Below are positions 18,438 to 27,312 of a stretch of DNA of 64,000 bases, one piece after another. Source of the stretch: Brevibacterium sp. CS2 (GTDB lineage: Bacteria; Actinomycetota; Actinomycetes; Actinomycetales; Brevibacteriaceae); NCBI RefSeq assembly GCF_005280295.1, contig NZ_CP040020.1:1798001-1862000 (forward strand). Direction: 5' to 3'. The number at the start of each line of letters is the position of its first letter. The first letter of the stretch is position 1. Under the pieces are notes generated by a model, which saw only the letters and a list, made by a program, of their open reading frames with translations, did no database searches and had not been told where the DNA came from. The translations under genes and the position numbers were made by a program.

Positions 18438-18552
18438 TCGTGCGTGGCCCGGGCGTGCAGCGCTCCCGGCCTCCCGGCACCGCCCGAGCCCCCCGAGCCG
18501 CTCCCGGCCCCGCCCCGGGTTCCCCGGTTTCGCGACCCCGCGCGCTCTCGCC

Positions 18553-18558
18553 TAGGCT
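18553..18558 (+). promoter_or_regulatory. Candidate -10 element for manA
   Basis: TAGGCT lies 68 bp upstream of the manA ATG, between the preceding terminator hairpin and the gene. A matching -35 is not obvious. Confidence 0.35.
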
Positions 18559-18625
18559 GACCGAGGCGAACAGGGCGGTCCTGCAGGGGCGCCGGCCGGC
18601 GGACGGAGAACAGGGAACGACGAGG

Positions 18626-19858
18626 ATGCAGAAGCTGACGAACACGGTGCGCGACTACCCCTGGGGGAGCCCGACGGGGATCCCCGAGATCCTCGGGCGC
18701 GAGCCCGACGGCACGCCGGCCGCGGAACTGTGGATCGGCGCCCACCCCGGAGCGCCCTCGGGCGTCGAGGACACGGATCTGCGCGAGTGGATCGCGCGGG
18801 ACCCGCACACGCGGCTCGGAGCCGGCTCGGTGGACGTCTACGGGGAGCGGCTGCCGTTCCTCCTCAAGATCCTCTCCGCCCGGACCGCGCTCTCGATCCA
18901 GGCGCACCCCTCCCGGGAGCAGGCGCAGGCCGGGTACGCGCGCGAGGACGCCGCGGGAGTCCCGGTCGACGCTCCGCATCGGAACTACCGCGACACCTGG
19001 CACAAACCGGAGCTCATCCATGCGCTCGGCGACTTCGACGCGCTCTGCGGCTTCCGCCCGCTCCCGGCGATCCGGGCCACCGTGGAACGCCTGTGCGCCG
19101 CGGCCTCCCCGGCCGACCGACCGCTGCTCGAGGCCTGGCTGACCGCGCTCACGCCCTCCGGCGGGCAGGACGACGAGGCCGCGGCGCTGCGGGAGGCGAC
19201 CGATCTGGTGCTCGGCCGCGCCGCCGAATACGGACCGCTCGCCGATCGCCTCGCCGCCCTCGACCTCCCCGGCGTCGGTGCGGACCATCCCTGCAGGCAG
19301 GGCAGCGCGGTCGACCCGCAGGACACCCTGCGCGAGGTCACTGCGGACTTCCCCGGGGATGCGGGGACTCTCGTCGCGCTCATGCTGCGCCGCCTGCGCC
19401 TGCGGGCCGGGGAGTCGCTCGCACTCGACGCGGGGGTGCTCCACGCCTACCTCGGAGGCCTCGGGGTGGAGATCATGGCGTCCTCGGACAACGTGCTGCG
19501 CGGCGGGCTGACGAGCAAGCACATCGACCTCGCGGAGCTCGATGCGGTCGTCGTCTACGACAGCGTCGAACCGCGGCGGGCGGCGCCCGACGCCCGCGGG
19601 GTGGTGCGCGGGGCCACCGACGACTTCGCCCTGCAGCGCATCGACTCCGCCGCCGACCTCCCGATCGCGCGCAGCGGCGCGGCGATCCTCCTGTGCACCG
19701 CCGGCGGCTTCACCGTGCGCAGCGGGGAGGAGAGCACGGAGCTCGCCGGCGGGGGACAGCGTCTTCGTCGGCGCCGACGAGCCGCTGCCGCACGTCACCG
19801 GCACCGGGCAGCTGTTCGTCGCGACCACTGGCCTGCCCGCACCCGCCTGAGCGGCTGA
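18626..19858 (+). CDS. manA: Mannose-6-phosphate isomerase, class I, with shifted C-terminus
   Basis: It interconverts fructose-6-phosphate and mannose-6-phosphate with a bound zinc and feeds GDP-mannose synthesis together with the phosphomannomutase at 45.9 kb. Family features are TVRDYPWGSPTGIPE, SIQAHPSREQA (Gln/His zinc ligands), HKPELIHAL (Glu ligand) and DAGVLHAYLGGLGVEIM. After residue 372 the open frame turns into an Arg-rich run and ends at 19858. The frame one base over reads GDSVFVGADEPLPHVTGTGQ and ends at 19850, which is the expected family C-terminus. Removing one G from the G5 run at 19751-19755 restores it. Either the gene carries a +1 insertion near its end or the run length is miscalled. 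Confidence 0.88.
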   Translation: MQKLTNTVRDYPWGSPTGIPEILGREPDGTPAAELWIGAHPGAPSGVEDTDLREWIARDPHTRLGAGSVDVYGERLPFLLKILSARTALSIQAHPSREQAQAGYAREDAAGVPVDAPHRNYRDTWHKPELIHALGDFDALCGFRPLPAIRATVERLCAAASPADRPLLEAWLTALTPSGGQDDEAAALREATDLVLGRAAEYGPLADRLAALDLPGVGADHPCRQGSAVDPQDTLREVTADFPGDAGTLVALMLRRLRLRAGESLALDAGVLHAYLGGLGVEIMASSDNVLRGGLTSKHIDLAELDAVVVYDSVEPRRAAPDARGVVRGATDDFALQRIDSAADLPIARSGAAILLCTAGGFTVRSGEESTELAGGGQRLRRRRRAAAARHRHRAAVRRDHWPARTRLSG

Positions 19859-19872
19859 CGGCCGCACACGAA

Positions 19873-19934
19873 TGTGGGGCTTTCGGTGGAGTGTGGTGGC
19901 ATCAACGCCACCACGGTTCACCGAAAGCCCCACA
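19873..19934. repeat. Intergenic palindromic repeat, copy E, with compensatory arm changes
   Basis: Outer arms TGTGGGGCTTTCGGTG (19873-19888) and CACCGAAAGCCCCACA (19919-19934) are a perfect 16-bp inverted repeat. An inner perfect 8-bp stem GTGGTGGC/GCCACCAC (19893-19900 and 19907-19914) has loop ATCAAC. Compared with copies A and C, both arms changed together (TGGTTT to GGCTTT and its complement). It sits between the convergent manA and scoB stops and could end both transcripts. Confidence 0.85.
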
Positions 19935-19966
19935 GTTGCGCAGGGGAGGCTCCGGGAGGCCGGAGC

Positions 19967-20638
19967 TCAGCTCACGTGGGCGGGGACCTCGATCTCCGGG
20001 ACCTCGTCGGGGATGTCGAGCCTCGCGCCGGTCTTCTCGGTGATCTCCTCGACGGTCACGCCGGGGGCGCGCTCGAGGAGGCGGAACCCGGTGCCGGTGA
20101 CGTCGAGCACGGCGAGGTCGGTCACGACCCGCTCGACCACGCCCTTGCCGGTCAGCGGCAGCAGGCAGGTGTCGAGGAGCTTGTGGGAGCCGTCGCGGGC
20201 GACGTGCTCCATGACGACGATGACCTTCTGCGCCCCGTGGACGAGGTCCATCGCCCCGCCCATGCCCTTGACCATCTTGCCCGGGATCATCCAGTTCGCG
20301 ATGTCGCCGTTGCCCGCGACCTGCATCGCCCCGAGGATCGCGGCATCGATCTTGCCGCCGCGGATCATCCCGAAGCTCGTCGCGGAATCGAAGAAGCTCG
20401 CCCCGGGCAGTACCGTGACGGTCTCCTTGCCCGCGTTGATGAGGTCCGCGTCGAGCTCCTCGGCGGTGGGGTAGGGGCCGACCCCGAGGATCCCGTTCTC
20501 CGACTGGAGCACGAGATGCACCCCGTCGGGCACGTAGTTCGGGACCAGGGTGGGCAGCCCGATGCCGAGGTTGACGTAGGAGCCGTCGGCGAGCTCGGCG
20601 GCCGCGCGGGCGGCCATCTGGTTGCGTGTCAGTGCCAT
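19967..20638 (-). CDS. scoB: 3-oxoacid (acetoacetate/succinyl) CoA-transferase subunit B
   Basis: 223 residues. It is the subunit with the catalytic Glu, seen in [14 protein letters not shown], where E forms the acyl-CoA-glutamyl intermediate. [19 protein letters not shown] and [14 protein letters not shown] are further family blocks. With subunit A it moves CoA between succinyl-CoA or acetyl-CoA and 3-oxoacids in ketone-body or beta-ketoadipate use. It is the last gene of a leftward operon, and its ATG follows the scoA stop after a single base. The physiological acid is not specified by the sequence. Confidence 0.93.
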   Translation of the reverse strand: MALTRNQMAARAAAELADGSYVNLGIGLPTLVPNYVPDGVHLVLQSENGILGVGPYPTAEELDADLINAGKETVTVLPGASFFDSATSFGMIRGGKIDAAILGAMQVAGNGDIANWMIPGKMVKGMGGAMDLVHGAQKVIVVMEHVARDGSHKLLDTCLLPLTGKGVVERVVTDLAVLDVTGTGFRLLERAPGVTVEEITEKTGARLDIPDEVPEIEVPAHVS

Positions 20639-20639
20639 C

Positions 20640-21410
20640 TCAGGCCTCCCTCACAGTCCGCTTCTCGATGTTCTTGTCCGCCGCCTGCTCCGCGGTCAGC
20701 TCGACCACCCGGTGGACGAACACACCGGGCAGGTGCACCTCGTCCGGGGCGATCTCCCCGGGCTCGACGAGCTTCTCGACCTCCGCGATCGTGACCCGGG
20801 CGGCCTGCGCGGCCGGCGGGTTGAAGTTCCTGGCCGAGCGATGGAACACGAGGTTGCCGTGCCGGTCCCCGACCGCGGCGCGCACGAGCGCGAAATCCGG
20901 GGCCAGGGACTCCTCGAGGACGTAGGTGTGCTCGGATCCGAAGGTGTCGAACACCCGGGTGTCCTTCGGTGGGGACTCGATCTCCACGCTGCCGTCGGCG
21001 GCGTACTTCCATGGCATCCCGCCCTCGGCGACCTGCGTGCCGGACCCGGTGATGGTGTAGAACGCCGGGATCCCGGCGCCGCCGGCGCGCAGCTTCTCCG
21101 CCAGGGTGCCCTGCGGGGTGAGCTCGACCTCGAGCTCGCCCTCGAGGTACTGGCGGGCGAACTCCTTGCTCTCCCCGACGTAGGAGGCGATCATGCGCCG
21201 GATCTGCTTCGTATTCAGCAGCATCCCGAGTCCGAAGTCTCCGGCCCCGGCGTTGTTCGAGATCACCTCGAGGTCACCGACCCCGGCATCGCGCAGCGCC
21301 CTGATGAGCACCTGCGGGACCCCGACGAGACCGAAACCCCCGACCGCGATCTGCGCGCCGGCTGGAATGTCCGCGACCGCCTGAGCGGCCGATGCAACTA
21401 CTTTGTCCAT
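20640..21410 (-). CDS. scoA: 3-oxoacid CoA-transferase subunit A
   Basis: 256 residues. The N-terminal CoA-binding loop is [18 protein letters not shown], followed by [16 protein letters not shown] and [19 protein letters not shown], all typical of the alpha subunit. It pairs with scoB immediately downstream. Its ATG 21410 lies inside the last 13 nt of the upstream TIGR03089 gene, so translation of the two is probably coupled. The protein is about 20 residues longer than many subunits A. Confidence 0.93.
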   Translation of the reverse strand: MDKVVASAAQAVADIPAGAQIAVGGFGLVGVPQVLIRALRDAGVGDLEVISNNAGAGDFGLGMLLNTKQIRRMIASYVGESKEFARQYLEGELEVELTPQGTLAEKLRAGGAGIPAFYTITGSGTQVAEGGMPWKYAADGSVEIESPPKDTRVFDTFGSEHTYVLEESLAPDFALVRAAVGDRHGNLVFHRSARNFNPPAAQAARVTIAEVEKLVEPGEIAPDEVHLPGVFVHRVVELTAEQAADKNIEKRTVREA

Positions 21411-22162
21411 GCCCCGATTGTGCCATGGACCACACCGTCGAGGCGGCTGAGCTCCGCGAGCCGGACCGGGTCGTCGGTGTCGGTGAGGACGAGCACGCCG
21501 GAGCGCAGCGCCGCGAGCAGCAGCGGAACCTCCGCGGCATCCGGCAGACCGGCGAGCAGCGCCCGCGGGCCCGGGTCGCCCGCAGCGCCATCGCCCGACG
21601 GTGCGGCGGCCGCGGCGGCCGCGTCGAGGGCCGCCGGGTCGAGCGGGATCGGCCCGGCGTCGCCGTCTGGTCCGACGAGCACGGCGGAGGCCGGGTTCCC
21701 GAGGGCGGCGACGTCCGGGTGGGCGCGCACGGCGGCGATGAAGTCGGTGCAGCCGGGCTCGGTCTCCGAGCGCAGGGCGAGGGCGGCGGTCGCGAACACG
21801 AGGACCTCCTCGGCAGCGGAGTCGTCGATGCCGGACCCCGCGCCCGGGAGCGCCTCCGGACGGAGGGCGACCCACGGTCCGTCCGGAGCGGGGGAGTCCT
21901 GGGTGAGGAGGTGGACGGGGGCGCCGAGCGACCAGGCGGCGAGCGCTGCTGCGAGCGCTCGCCAGTGGAGCGCGGCGGGAGCGGGGCAGACGATGCCGAG
22001 CGCGGTGTCGGTCCCGATCTCGAGCTCGCCGAGCAGGCCGACGGACTTGTGCACCCAGTTGCCGAGCACCGCACCGGTGAGCTCGAGGCGCTCGCCGTCG
22101 CCGGTGACGGAGATCAGGGCGGGTTCGGAGCGGGCGGACAGGGCGGTGACGACGTCTCTCAT
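21398..22162 (-). CDS. TIGR03089 family protein
   Basis: 254 residues. It resembles the N-terminal part of AMP-forming acyl-CoA synthetases, but is short and lacks the ATP-binding P-loop and C-terminal domain, as is characteristic of the actinobacterial family TIGR03089. Recognisable blocks are GAVLGNWVHKSVGLLGELEIG and ALGIVCPAPAALHWR. The function is unknown. In M. tuberculosis the homologue is Rv3268, next to an LCP gene and near fbiA/fbiB, a neighbourhood like the one here. ATG 22162 follows GAGAGGATGAACCG. It overlaps scoA by 13 nt and starts 4 nt after cofE ends. Confidence 0.8.
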   Translation of the reverse strand: MRDVVTALSARSEPALISVTGDGERLELTGAVLGNWVHKSVGLLGELEIGTDTALGIVCPAPAALHWRALAAALAAWSLGAPVHLLTQDSPAPDGPWVALRPEALPGAGSGIDDSAAEEVLVFATAALALRSETEPGCTDFIAAVRAHPDVAALGNPASAVLVGPDGDAGPIPLDPAALDAAAAAAAPSGDGAAGDPGPRALLAGLPDAAEVPLLLAALRSGVLVLTDTDDPVRLAELSRLDGVVHGTIGAWTK

Positions 22163-22166
22163 CGGT

Positions 22167-23345
22167 TCATCCTCTCTCGGGGGCATTGGTGCCGGGCGCG
22201 AGGTCGAGCTCGATCGCGAGCGCGGCGCCCTTGGGCGAGGCATCGGCGGCCCAGTCGTAGCGCACGCGGGCACGCAGACCCTCGGCGTGGAGCGCGGTGT
22301 GGAGGCGCTCGACGAGCGCTCCGAGACCGATCGCCGCCTCGACGAGCGGATGGCCCTCGGCCTCCGGGAGGGGGTTCGAGCCGCTGCGCTGGACGAGGAT
22401 CCGGGCGCCTGCGCCGTCGACGCGCAGCCGCCACCGGTCCTGACCCGGGGTGCGCCCGGTGCGGCCGCGGGCGGCGCCGAGCGCCCGGGTCACCCGGGTG
22501 AGGACGTCGTCGTCGCCCGAGGCCGAGGCCGGCGGCCATGCGAGCCCGGTGGAGTCGAGTGCCGCGTGCACCGCCTCGACGTGCCCGGTGCGGAACCAGT
22601 CCTCCGCCTCGGGCCGGTTGAGGGCGCGGGCCCCCGGGTCCGCCTCGTCGAGGAGGTCGCCGACCCCGCGCACCACGGCGAGCGGGAGCCCGCGGGCGGC
22701 ACCCTTGACGAGGTCGGCGGCCGCGGCGATCTCGTCGGCGACCGCGCGCTCGGTCGCGGTCTGCACCCGGCCGTCGTCGTCGGGGCGCCCGCGCTGGGAA
22801 TCGAGGCCGGCGAGACCTGCGGAGCCGAGCGCGAAGTCGAACACGCCGCGGCGCCACGGGCGCGAGGTCGAATCGGACACGACGACGGCGAGCCGGACGC
22901 CGAACCAGCGCTCGAATGCGGCGCGCAGCATCGCCGCCGAGCCGTCCGGGTCGGCGGGGTGGAGCACGACGTGCCCGTCCGCGTTGGAGCGGTCGAGCCC
23001 GGCGGCGGCCTGCACGGTGCCGGCGGCGGTGCGCGCGACCGTGACGACGGCGGGCCCGGCTCCGGAGTCGAAGGTGCGGGCGGCGACCTCGCTCAGGCTC
23101 GCCTCGGCGACGAGGGATTCGAAGGCGGCGCGGGAGCCCGCCTGCCGGATCCGTCCCTCGGCTTTCGCGACGATCTTCGAGGCGACGACGAGCACGTCTC
23201 CGTCCTTGATCTCGATCCGGTTCCGGTCGATCGCCGTGCACAGCACTGCGGGGAGGTCGGTGCCCGGGGCGATCCGCTCGATGCCGGCGATCGCGTAGGC
23301 GGTGAGGAGGCGGGAGGGCGCGGACGCGCCGGGTTCGGCGCTCAC
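22167..23345 (-). CDS. cofE: Coenzyme F420-0:L-glutamate ligase (CofE/FbiB-like)
   Basis: 392 residues. The first 250 form a CofE domain: GDVLVVASKIVAKAEGR, VVSDSTSRPWRRGVFDFALG with metal-binding acidic residues, and ATERAVADEIAAAADLVKG. CofE adds gamma-linked glutamates to F420-0 (or its dehydro form) with GTP. The remaining 140 residues are of uncertain nature. They are shorter than the nitroreductase domain of mycobacterial FbiB and contain only a vague DRWRLRVDGAGARI match. GTG 23345 overlaps the cofD stop (GTGA). The upstream cofD looks degenerate, so I cannot say whether this cell really makes F420. Confidence 0.8.
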   Translation of the reverse strand: MSAEPGASAPSRLLTAYAIAGIERIAPGTDLPAVLCTAIDRNRIEIKDGDVLVVASKIVAKAEGRIRQAGSRAAFESLVAEASLSEVAARTFDSGAGPAVVTVARTAAGTVQAAAGLDRSNADGHVVLHPADPDGSAAMLRAAFERWFGVRLAVVVSDSTSRPWRRGVFDFALGSAGLAGLDSQRGRPDDDGRVQTATERAVADEIAAAADLVKGAARGLPLAVVRGVGDLLDEADPGARALNRPEAEDWFRTGHVEAVHAALDSTGLAWPPASASGDDDVLTRVTRALGAARGRTGRTPGQDRWRLRVDGAGARILVQRSGSNPLPEAEGHPLVEAAIGLGALVERLHTALHAEGLRARVRYDWAADASPKGAALAIELDLAPGTNAPERG

Positions 23346-24130
23346 GCCCGGTCCCAGACCGTGGTGCCGGCCGGTGCCGCGGGCTCCACGCCGGCGAGCG
23401 CCTCGGCGACGGCGCCGGTGATCTCCGTCGCTCCGAGCCGGCTGCGGAGCTCGGAGGGGAGGGAGTCGCCGCCGCTGAGGAGCACGGTGGCGCGCGTGCC
23501 GGTGAGCGCGTCGAGGACGCCGGGGAGCTCGAGCACCGGCACGGTGTCGAGGGCGGCGTACTCGTCGGCGCGGACGATGATCGCGTCGGCCTGGCGCAGC
23601 GCGCGCAGCACCCCCGGGGCGGCGGTCGCGCCCTCGATCCCGGTGCGGACCACCCGGGTCACCCGCTGCGGGTCGGCGGCGCGGAACCGGCGGGCGGGCC
23701 ACGCCTCCTCCTGGCCGTCGCGCTCCACGACGACGAGGGTCTCCACGGCGTCGTCGGAGGCCGGCAGCAGGCTGAAGGCGGGGGAGAAGCGGCTCGCCAT
23801 CGCCTGCACGACCTGGGACAGCGGGTAGCCGAGCGCGAGCAGGCGGGTGCGCAGCACTGCGGCGGCGAGGCTCGCCTCGGTCATCGGGAACCACTCGGCG
23901 TCGACGTGATAGGCGGCGAGCTCCTCGACCGCACCGCCGGGCAGCGCGGTGCTCGGCGGGAGCAGGCAGGCGTCGATGTCCGGGCTGAAGCGCAGCCCGT
24001 GCACGGTGACGTCGGTGAACGTCGAGGCGATGACGGTGACCCGGTCCTCGGTCCGGTCGGAGGTGAAGGCGAGGACGTCGGCGAGCACGTCGGTCGAGGT
24101 GTCCGTGAGCGGCAGCACTGTGATTCTCAT
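23342..24130 (-). CDS. CofD/FbiA-like protein lacking the N-terminal GG(x)GG loop
   Basis: 262 residues. Several blocks match phospho-lactate/PEP transferase CofD (FbiA): VTVHGLRFSPDIDACLL, YHVDAEWFPM, VLRTRLLALGYPLSQVVQAM and FSLLPASDD. The N-terminal Gly-rich substrate loop (normally GGxGGA after the first beta strand) is replaced by LPLTDTSTD. The protein is about 70 residues shorter than FbiA, mainly at the C-terminus. Catalysis is therefore doubtful. It is the first gene of the leftward operon cofD-cofE-TIGR03089-scoA-scoB. ATG 24130 is preferred over ATG 24139 because GGAG precedes it, though the spacing is short. A transposon begins 121 bp upstream. Confidence 0.75.
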   Translation of the reverse strand: MRITVLPLTDTSTDVLADVLAFTSDRTEDRVTVIASTFTDVTVHGLRFSPDIDACLLPPSTALPGGAVEELAAYHVDAEWFPMTEASLAAAVLRTRLLALGYPLSQVVQAMASRFSPAFSLLPASDDAVETLVVVERDGQEEAWPARRFRAADPQRVTRVVRTGIEGATAAPGVLRALRQADAIIVRADEYAALDTVPVLELPGVLDALTGTRATVLLSGGDSLPSELRSRLGATEITGAVAEALAGVEPAAPAGTTVWDRA

Positions 24131-24243
24131 GGACTCCATGTTCTCAGGATTCGACCGGCCGTGCCCACCGCGCGACCGCGAGCGCGGCCCCGCGCGCACC
24201 ACTGCAGCACGGCGCCCACCCGGTGGGGGAGAGTGCGAGGAGA

Positions 24244-24251
24244 ATCATGGG
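24244..24251. repeat. 8-bp target-site duplication, left copy
   Basis: ATCATGGG directly precedes the left transposon end. The identical octamer lies directly after the right end at 39954-39961. Confidence 0.9.
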
Positions 24252-24300
24252 TGTGACTGTTAGCGGGAGATGGCGGGGAATCGCAGTTTCGCTTGGCGGC
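24252..24300 (+). repeat. Left terminal end of the transposon
   Basis: The end starts TGTGACTGTTAGC. TGGCGG boxes occur at 24271-24276 and 24294-24299, a 23-bp period typical of repeated transposase-binding sites. The first cargo gene (arsC) ends 36 bp further in. Confidence 0.85.
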
Positions 24301-24335
24301 TCCGGGTGCTTCTGTTCTTGCCCGGTGGGCCGTCG

Positions 24336-24965
24336 TCAGTTCTGGATCTCGGTCCACAGGGCGCGGACGCGGTCGTCGATCTGGTCGACGATTTCGCGGA
24401 TTCGTTCCGGTGTCTCCTCGGCGGGGTCGGCCAGTTCCCAGTCCAGGTAGCGTTTGCCGGGGTAGATGGGGCAGGCGTCGCCGCAGCCCATGGTGATGAC
24501 GTAGTCGGCTGCGCGGACGACGTCGTCGGTCAGTGGTTTGGGGAAGGCTCCGGACAGGTCGATGTGGCGTTCGGCCAGCGCGTCGATCACCAGGGGGTGG
24601 ACCTCGGATCCGGGCAGCGAGCCGGCCGAGCGGACCTCGACCCGGTCGCCGGCGTAGTGGGCCAGCAGGGCGCTGGCGATCTGGGAGCGTCCGACGTTGT
24701 GCACGCAGACGAACAGCACCTGCGGGACGGTTGTCTCGATTTTGCCCTGTGCCAGGGCGAGAGCGCGGAGGCGGTCGGCGGCGAACCGTTCGGCGAGGAT
24801 CGCCAGGTGGTCGCGGATTCTCGCGGTCCGCGACAGGGTGGTGTAGGACTCGAAGACGTAGCGCTCGATGGTCTCCGGGGAGAAGATTCCCTCGTACTTG
24901 CGGGCGAGGTCATCGGCTGTGTGTTGGAGGACTTGGGTGTCGAGCGGCGGGGTGTCGGCGGCCAT
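24336..24965 (-). CDS. arsC: Arsenate reductase (LMW-PTP type) with N-terminal three-helix domain
   Basis: 209 residues. Residues 1-78 form an all-helical N-terminal extension (LARKYEGIFSPETIERYVFE) found on some actinobacterial ArsC proteins. Residues 80-209 are the low-molecular-weight phosphatase-type reductase. The P-loop CVHNVGRSQ has nucleophile Cys87, and there is a second Cys-containing loop GCGDACPIYPGKRY. It reduces arsenate to arsenite using thioredoxin- or mycothiol-type reductant; a thioredoxin reductase gene lies two genes upstream. It is the last gene of the leftward ars operon, 12 nt after the flavoprotein stop. Confidence 0.92.
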   Translation of the reverse strand: MAADTPPLDTQVLQHTADDLARKYEGIFSPETIERYVFESYTTLSRTARIRDHLAILAERFAADRLRALALAQGKIETTVPQVLFVCVHNVGRSQIASALLAHYAGDRVEVRSAGSLPGSEVHPLVIDALAERHIDLSGAFPKPLTDDVVRAADYVITMGCGDACPIYPGKRYLDWELADPAEETPERIREIVDQIDDRVRALWTEIQN

Positions 24966-24977
24966 GGCCTGGTCCTT

Positions 24978-26324
24978 TCAGGAGCAGCAGGAGGAGGTGG
25001 GTGCGCCGCCGATGGTCACCGGGAGTGGCCCGGCTGGCACGTCGCAGTATCCGCCGAGGTCTGTGGTGCAGACGCCGGTCTCGGGCAGTTCGAGGTGGAC
25101 GGTGTCGGCGGCGACCCGGTCACCTGCCAGTGCTGCGGCGATGGAGCGGACCTGTTCGTAGCCGGTGGCCATGAGGAACGTCGGTGCGCGGCCGTAGCTC
25201 TTCATGCCGACGATGTAGAACCCGGGCTCGGGGTGGGCCAGCACGCGTTCGCCGTGCGGGGGCACGCTGCCGCAGGAGAGGAACTCCGGATCGATGAGCG
25301 GGCCGAGCTTCTGGGGTGCATCGACGGTCGGGTCGAGGTCGAGGCGCAGCTCGGTCAGCATCGACAGGTCGGGGCGGAACCCGGTGGCCGGGACGAGGAC
25401 GTCCACGGTGAGCTTCTCGGCGCCGCTGGGTCCTGCGGCCTGGACGTGCAGCTGCTCGCCGTGAGTTTCGAAGCCGGTGATCACGAACGAGGTGTGGACA
25501 TCGATTCGGCCGGATTCGACCAGGTCCCGGAGGCGGGTGCCCAGGGCGCCGCGGGCGGCGAGCTCGTCGCGGTCTTCGCCGCCGTAGGCGCGGGAGGCGT
25601 CCGCTGACCGGACGGCCCAGCTGATCCGGGTCGCGGGGTTGTCGTCGGCGAGCTCGGCGAGGTCGAGCAGCGTGTTGGCCGCGGAGTGGCCAGCGCCGAC
25701 GACGAGGACGTGGCGGCCGGCGAACCGGTCACGGTCGACACCGGTGACGGCGGGCAGGGGCTGGGTGATGAGGCCGCGGGCTGTCGCCTCGGCTTCTCCG
25801 GGGGCGGGCAGGCCGGACCGGCCGAGTGGGTTGGGCTGGTGCCAGGTGCCCGAGGCGTCGATGACGCTGCGCGCCAACACGTCCTCGGACGATCCGTCGG
25901 AGGAGGCGATGCGGACGAGGAACGGGGTGGTCTCCCTGCCGGTGCTGCGGGTCTTGTCGATCCCTTCCCGGGAGACCGCGATGACGCGGGCGTCGGTGCG
26001 GACGACGTCGCCCAGCGCGTCTGCCAGCGGGGTCAGGTAGTCGGTGATCAGCTCGTGACCGGTGGGCAGGACTTCCGGGTTCGGGGCCTGCCAGCCGTCT
26101 GCCTCGAGGAGGCGGCGGGCGGCGTCGTCGATGTTGAACCGCCACGGCGAGAACAGGCGGGTGTGGCCCCAGTCGCGGATCGCGGCGCCGCTGGTGCTGC
26201 CGGCCTCCAGCACCAGCGGGGTCAGGCCGCGTTCGCGCAGGTGGGCGGCGGTGGCCAGCCCGACGGGGCCGGCGCCGATGACGACGACCGGCAGACTCTC
26301 GGTGTGGTTGGTGGTGTCAGCCAT
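24978..26324 (-). CDS. FAD/NAD(P)-binding monooxygenase-like protein of the ars operon, Cys-rich tail
   Basis: 448 residues. Two Rossmann motifs are present: [17 protein letters not shown] near the N-terminus for FAD and [18 protein letters not shown] (about residue 195) for NAD(P)H. The overall layout resembles flavin monooxygenases. The last 35 residues carry [10 protein letters not shown] and end SSCCS, five Cys in a short stretch with only one other Cys (SCG, about residue 355) in the rest of the protein. A role in handling arsenic compounds is inferred only from its operon position between trxB and arsC. It overlaps trxB by 8 nt. The Cys tail could bind As(III). Confidence 0.8.
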   Translation of the reverse strand: MADTTNHTESLPVVVIGAGPVGLATAAHLRERGLTPLVLEAGSTSGAAIRDWGHTRLFSPWRFNIDDAARRLLEADGWQAPNPEVLPTGHELITDYLTPLADALGDVVRTDARVIAVSREGIDKTRSTGRETTPFLVRIASSDGSSEDVLARSVIDASGTWHQPNPLGRSGLPAPGEAEATARGLITQPLPAVTGVDRDRFAGRHVLVVGAGHSAANTLLDLAELADDNPATRISWAVRSADASRAYGGEDRDELAARGALGTRLRDLVESGRIDVHTSFVITGFETHGEQLHVQAAGPSGAEKLTVDVLVPATGFRPDLSMLTELRLDLDPTVDAPQKLGPLIDPEFLSCGSVPPHGERVLAHPEPGFYIVGMKSYGRAPTFLMATGYEQVRSIAAALAGDRVAADTVHLELPETGVCTTDLGGYCDVPAGPLPVTIGGAPTSSCCS

Positions 26325-27300
26325 GGCTGGTCTCCTGAAGGACGGGGGCGGTTGCCGGTTCGGTGGCGGCGAGGAAGCGTTCGGCGTCTAGGGCGGCGGC
26401 GCACCCGGTGCCGGCGGCGGTAATGGCCTGCCGGTAGCGGTGGTCGACCGCGTCGCCGCAGGCGAAGACGCCGGGCAGGTTGGTGGCGGTGGTCGGGGCG
26501 TCGACGACGATGTAGCCGTCCGGGTCGAGTTCCAGCTGGCCCTTGACGAGTTCGGTGCGGGGCAGGTGCCCGATGGCGACGAAGATCCCGGTGGCATCCA
26601 GCTGGCTGGTGTTGCCGGTGAGTGAGTCGGTCACGCTCACGCCCGTGACCTTTTCGTCTCCGTGGATGGCGGTGATCTGGCTGTTGTACAGGAAGCGGAT
26701 CTTCTCGTTCTGTTGTGCCCGCTGGGCCATGATCTTCGATGCGCGCAGGGTGTCGCGCCGGACCACCACGGTCACGGTCGCGGTGAACCGGGTCAGGAAC
26801 AGTGCCTCCTCCATGGCCGAGTCCCCACCGCCGACGACGATGATGTGCTGGTCGCGGAAGAAGAACCCGTCGCAGGTGGCGCACCAGGACACGCCGTGCC
26901 CGGTGAGCCGCTTCTCATCGGCCAGTCCCAGCTCCTTGTACGCCGAACCCGCGGCGACGATGACGGCCGGTGCTCGGTAGGTGGCACCGGACAGGGTCGT
27001 GACCTCTTTCAGGGGCCCGGTCAGGTCGACGGCGGAAGCGTCGTCGTACTCGATGCGGGCCCCGAAGTTTGCGGCCTGCTCGCTGAGTCCCATCATGAGT
27101 TCCGGGCCCTGGATGCCGCCGGGGAATCCGGGGAAGTTCTCGACGTCGGTGGTGTTCATCAAGGCGCCGCCGTGGGTGACGGATCCGGCGATCACGCGCG
27201 GGGACAGCCCGGCGCGTGCCGCGTAGATCGCGGCGGTATAACCTGCGGGGCCGGACCCGATGATGATCAGCTCATCCGTTTGGGTGCTGGTGGTCGTCAT
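26317..27300 (-). CDS. trxB: Thioredoxin reductase
   Basis: 327 residues. It has the FAD-binding N-terminal [20 protein letters not shown], the redox-active pair Cys140-Cys143 in [10 protein letters not shown], an NADPH-binding [16 protein letters not shown] and a C-terminal [22 protein letters not shown]. It passes electrons from NADPH to thioredoxin, which can recharge thioredoxin-coupled arsenate reductase. It lies in the ars operon between two arsC genes, so it is a dedicated copy rather than the housekeeping gene. No thioredoxin gene is seen in the operon. Confidence 0.93.
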   Translation of the reverse strand: MTTTSTQTDELIIIGSGPAGYTAAIYAARAGLSPRVIAGSVTHGGALMNTTDVENFPGFPGGIQGPELMMGLSEQAANFGARIEYDDASAVDLTGPLKEVTTLSGATYRAPAVIVAAGSAYKELGLADEKRLTGHGVSWCATCDGFFFRDQHIIVVGGGDSAMEEALFLTRFTATVTVVVRRDTLRASKIMAQRAQQNEKIRFLYNSQITAIHGDEKVTGVSVTDSLTGNTSQLDATGIFVAIGHLPRTELVKGQLELDPDGYIVVDAPTTATNLPGVFACGDAVDHRYRQAITAAGTGCAAALDAERFLAATEPATAPVLQETSHG

Positions 27301-27312
27301 GGTGTCAGCGCC

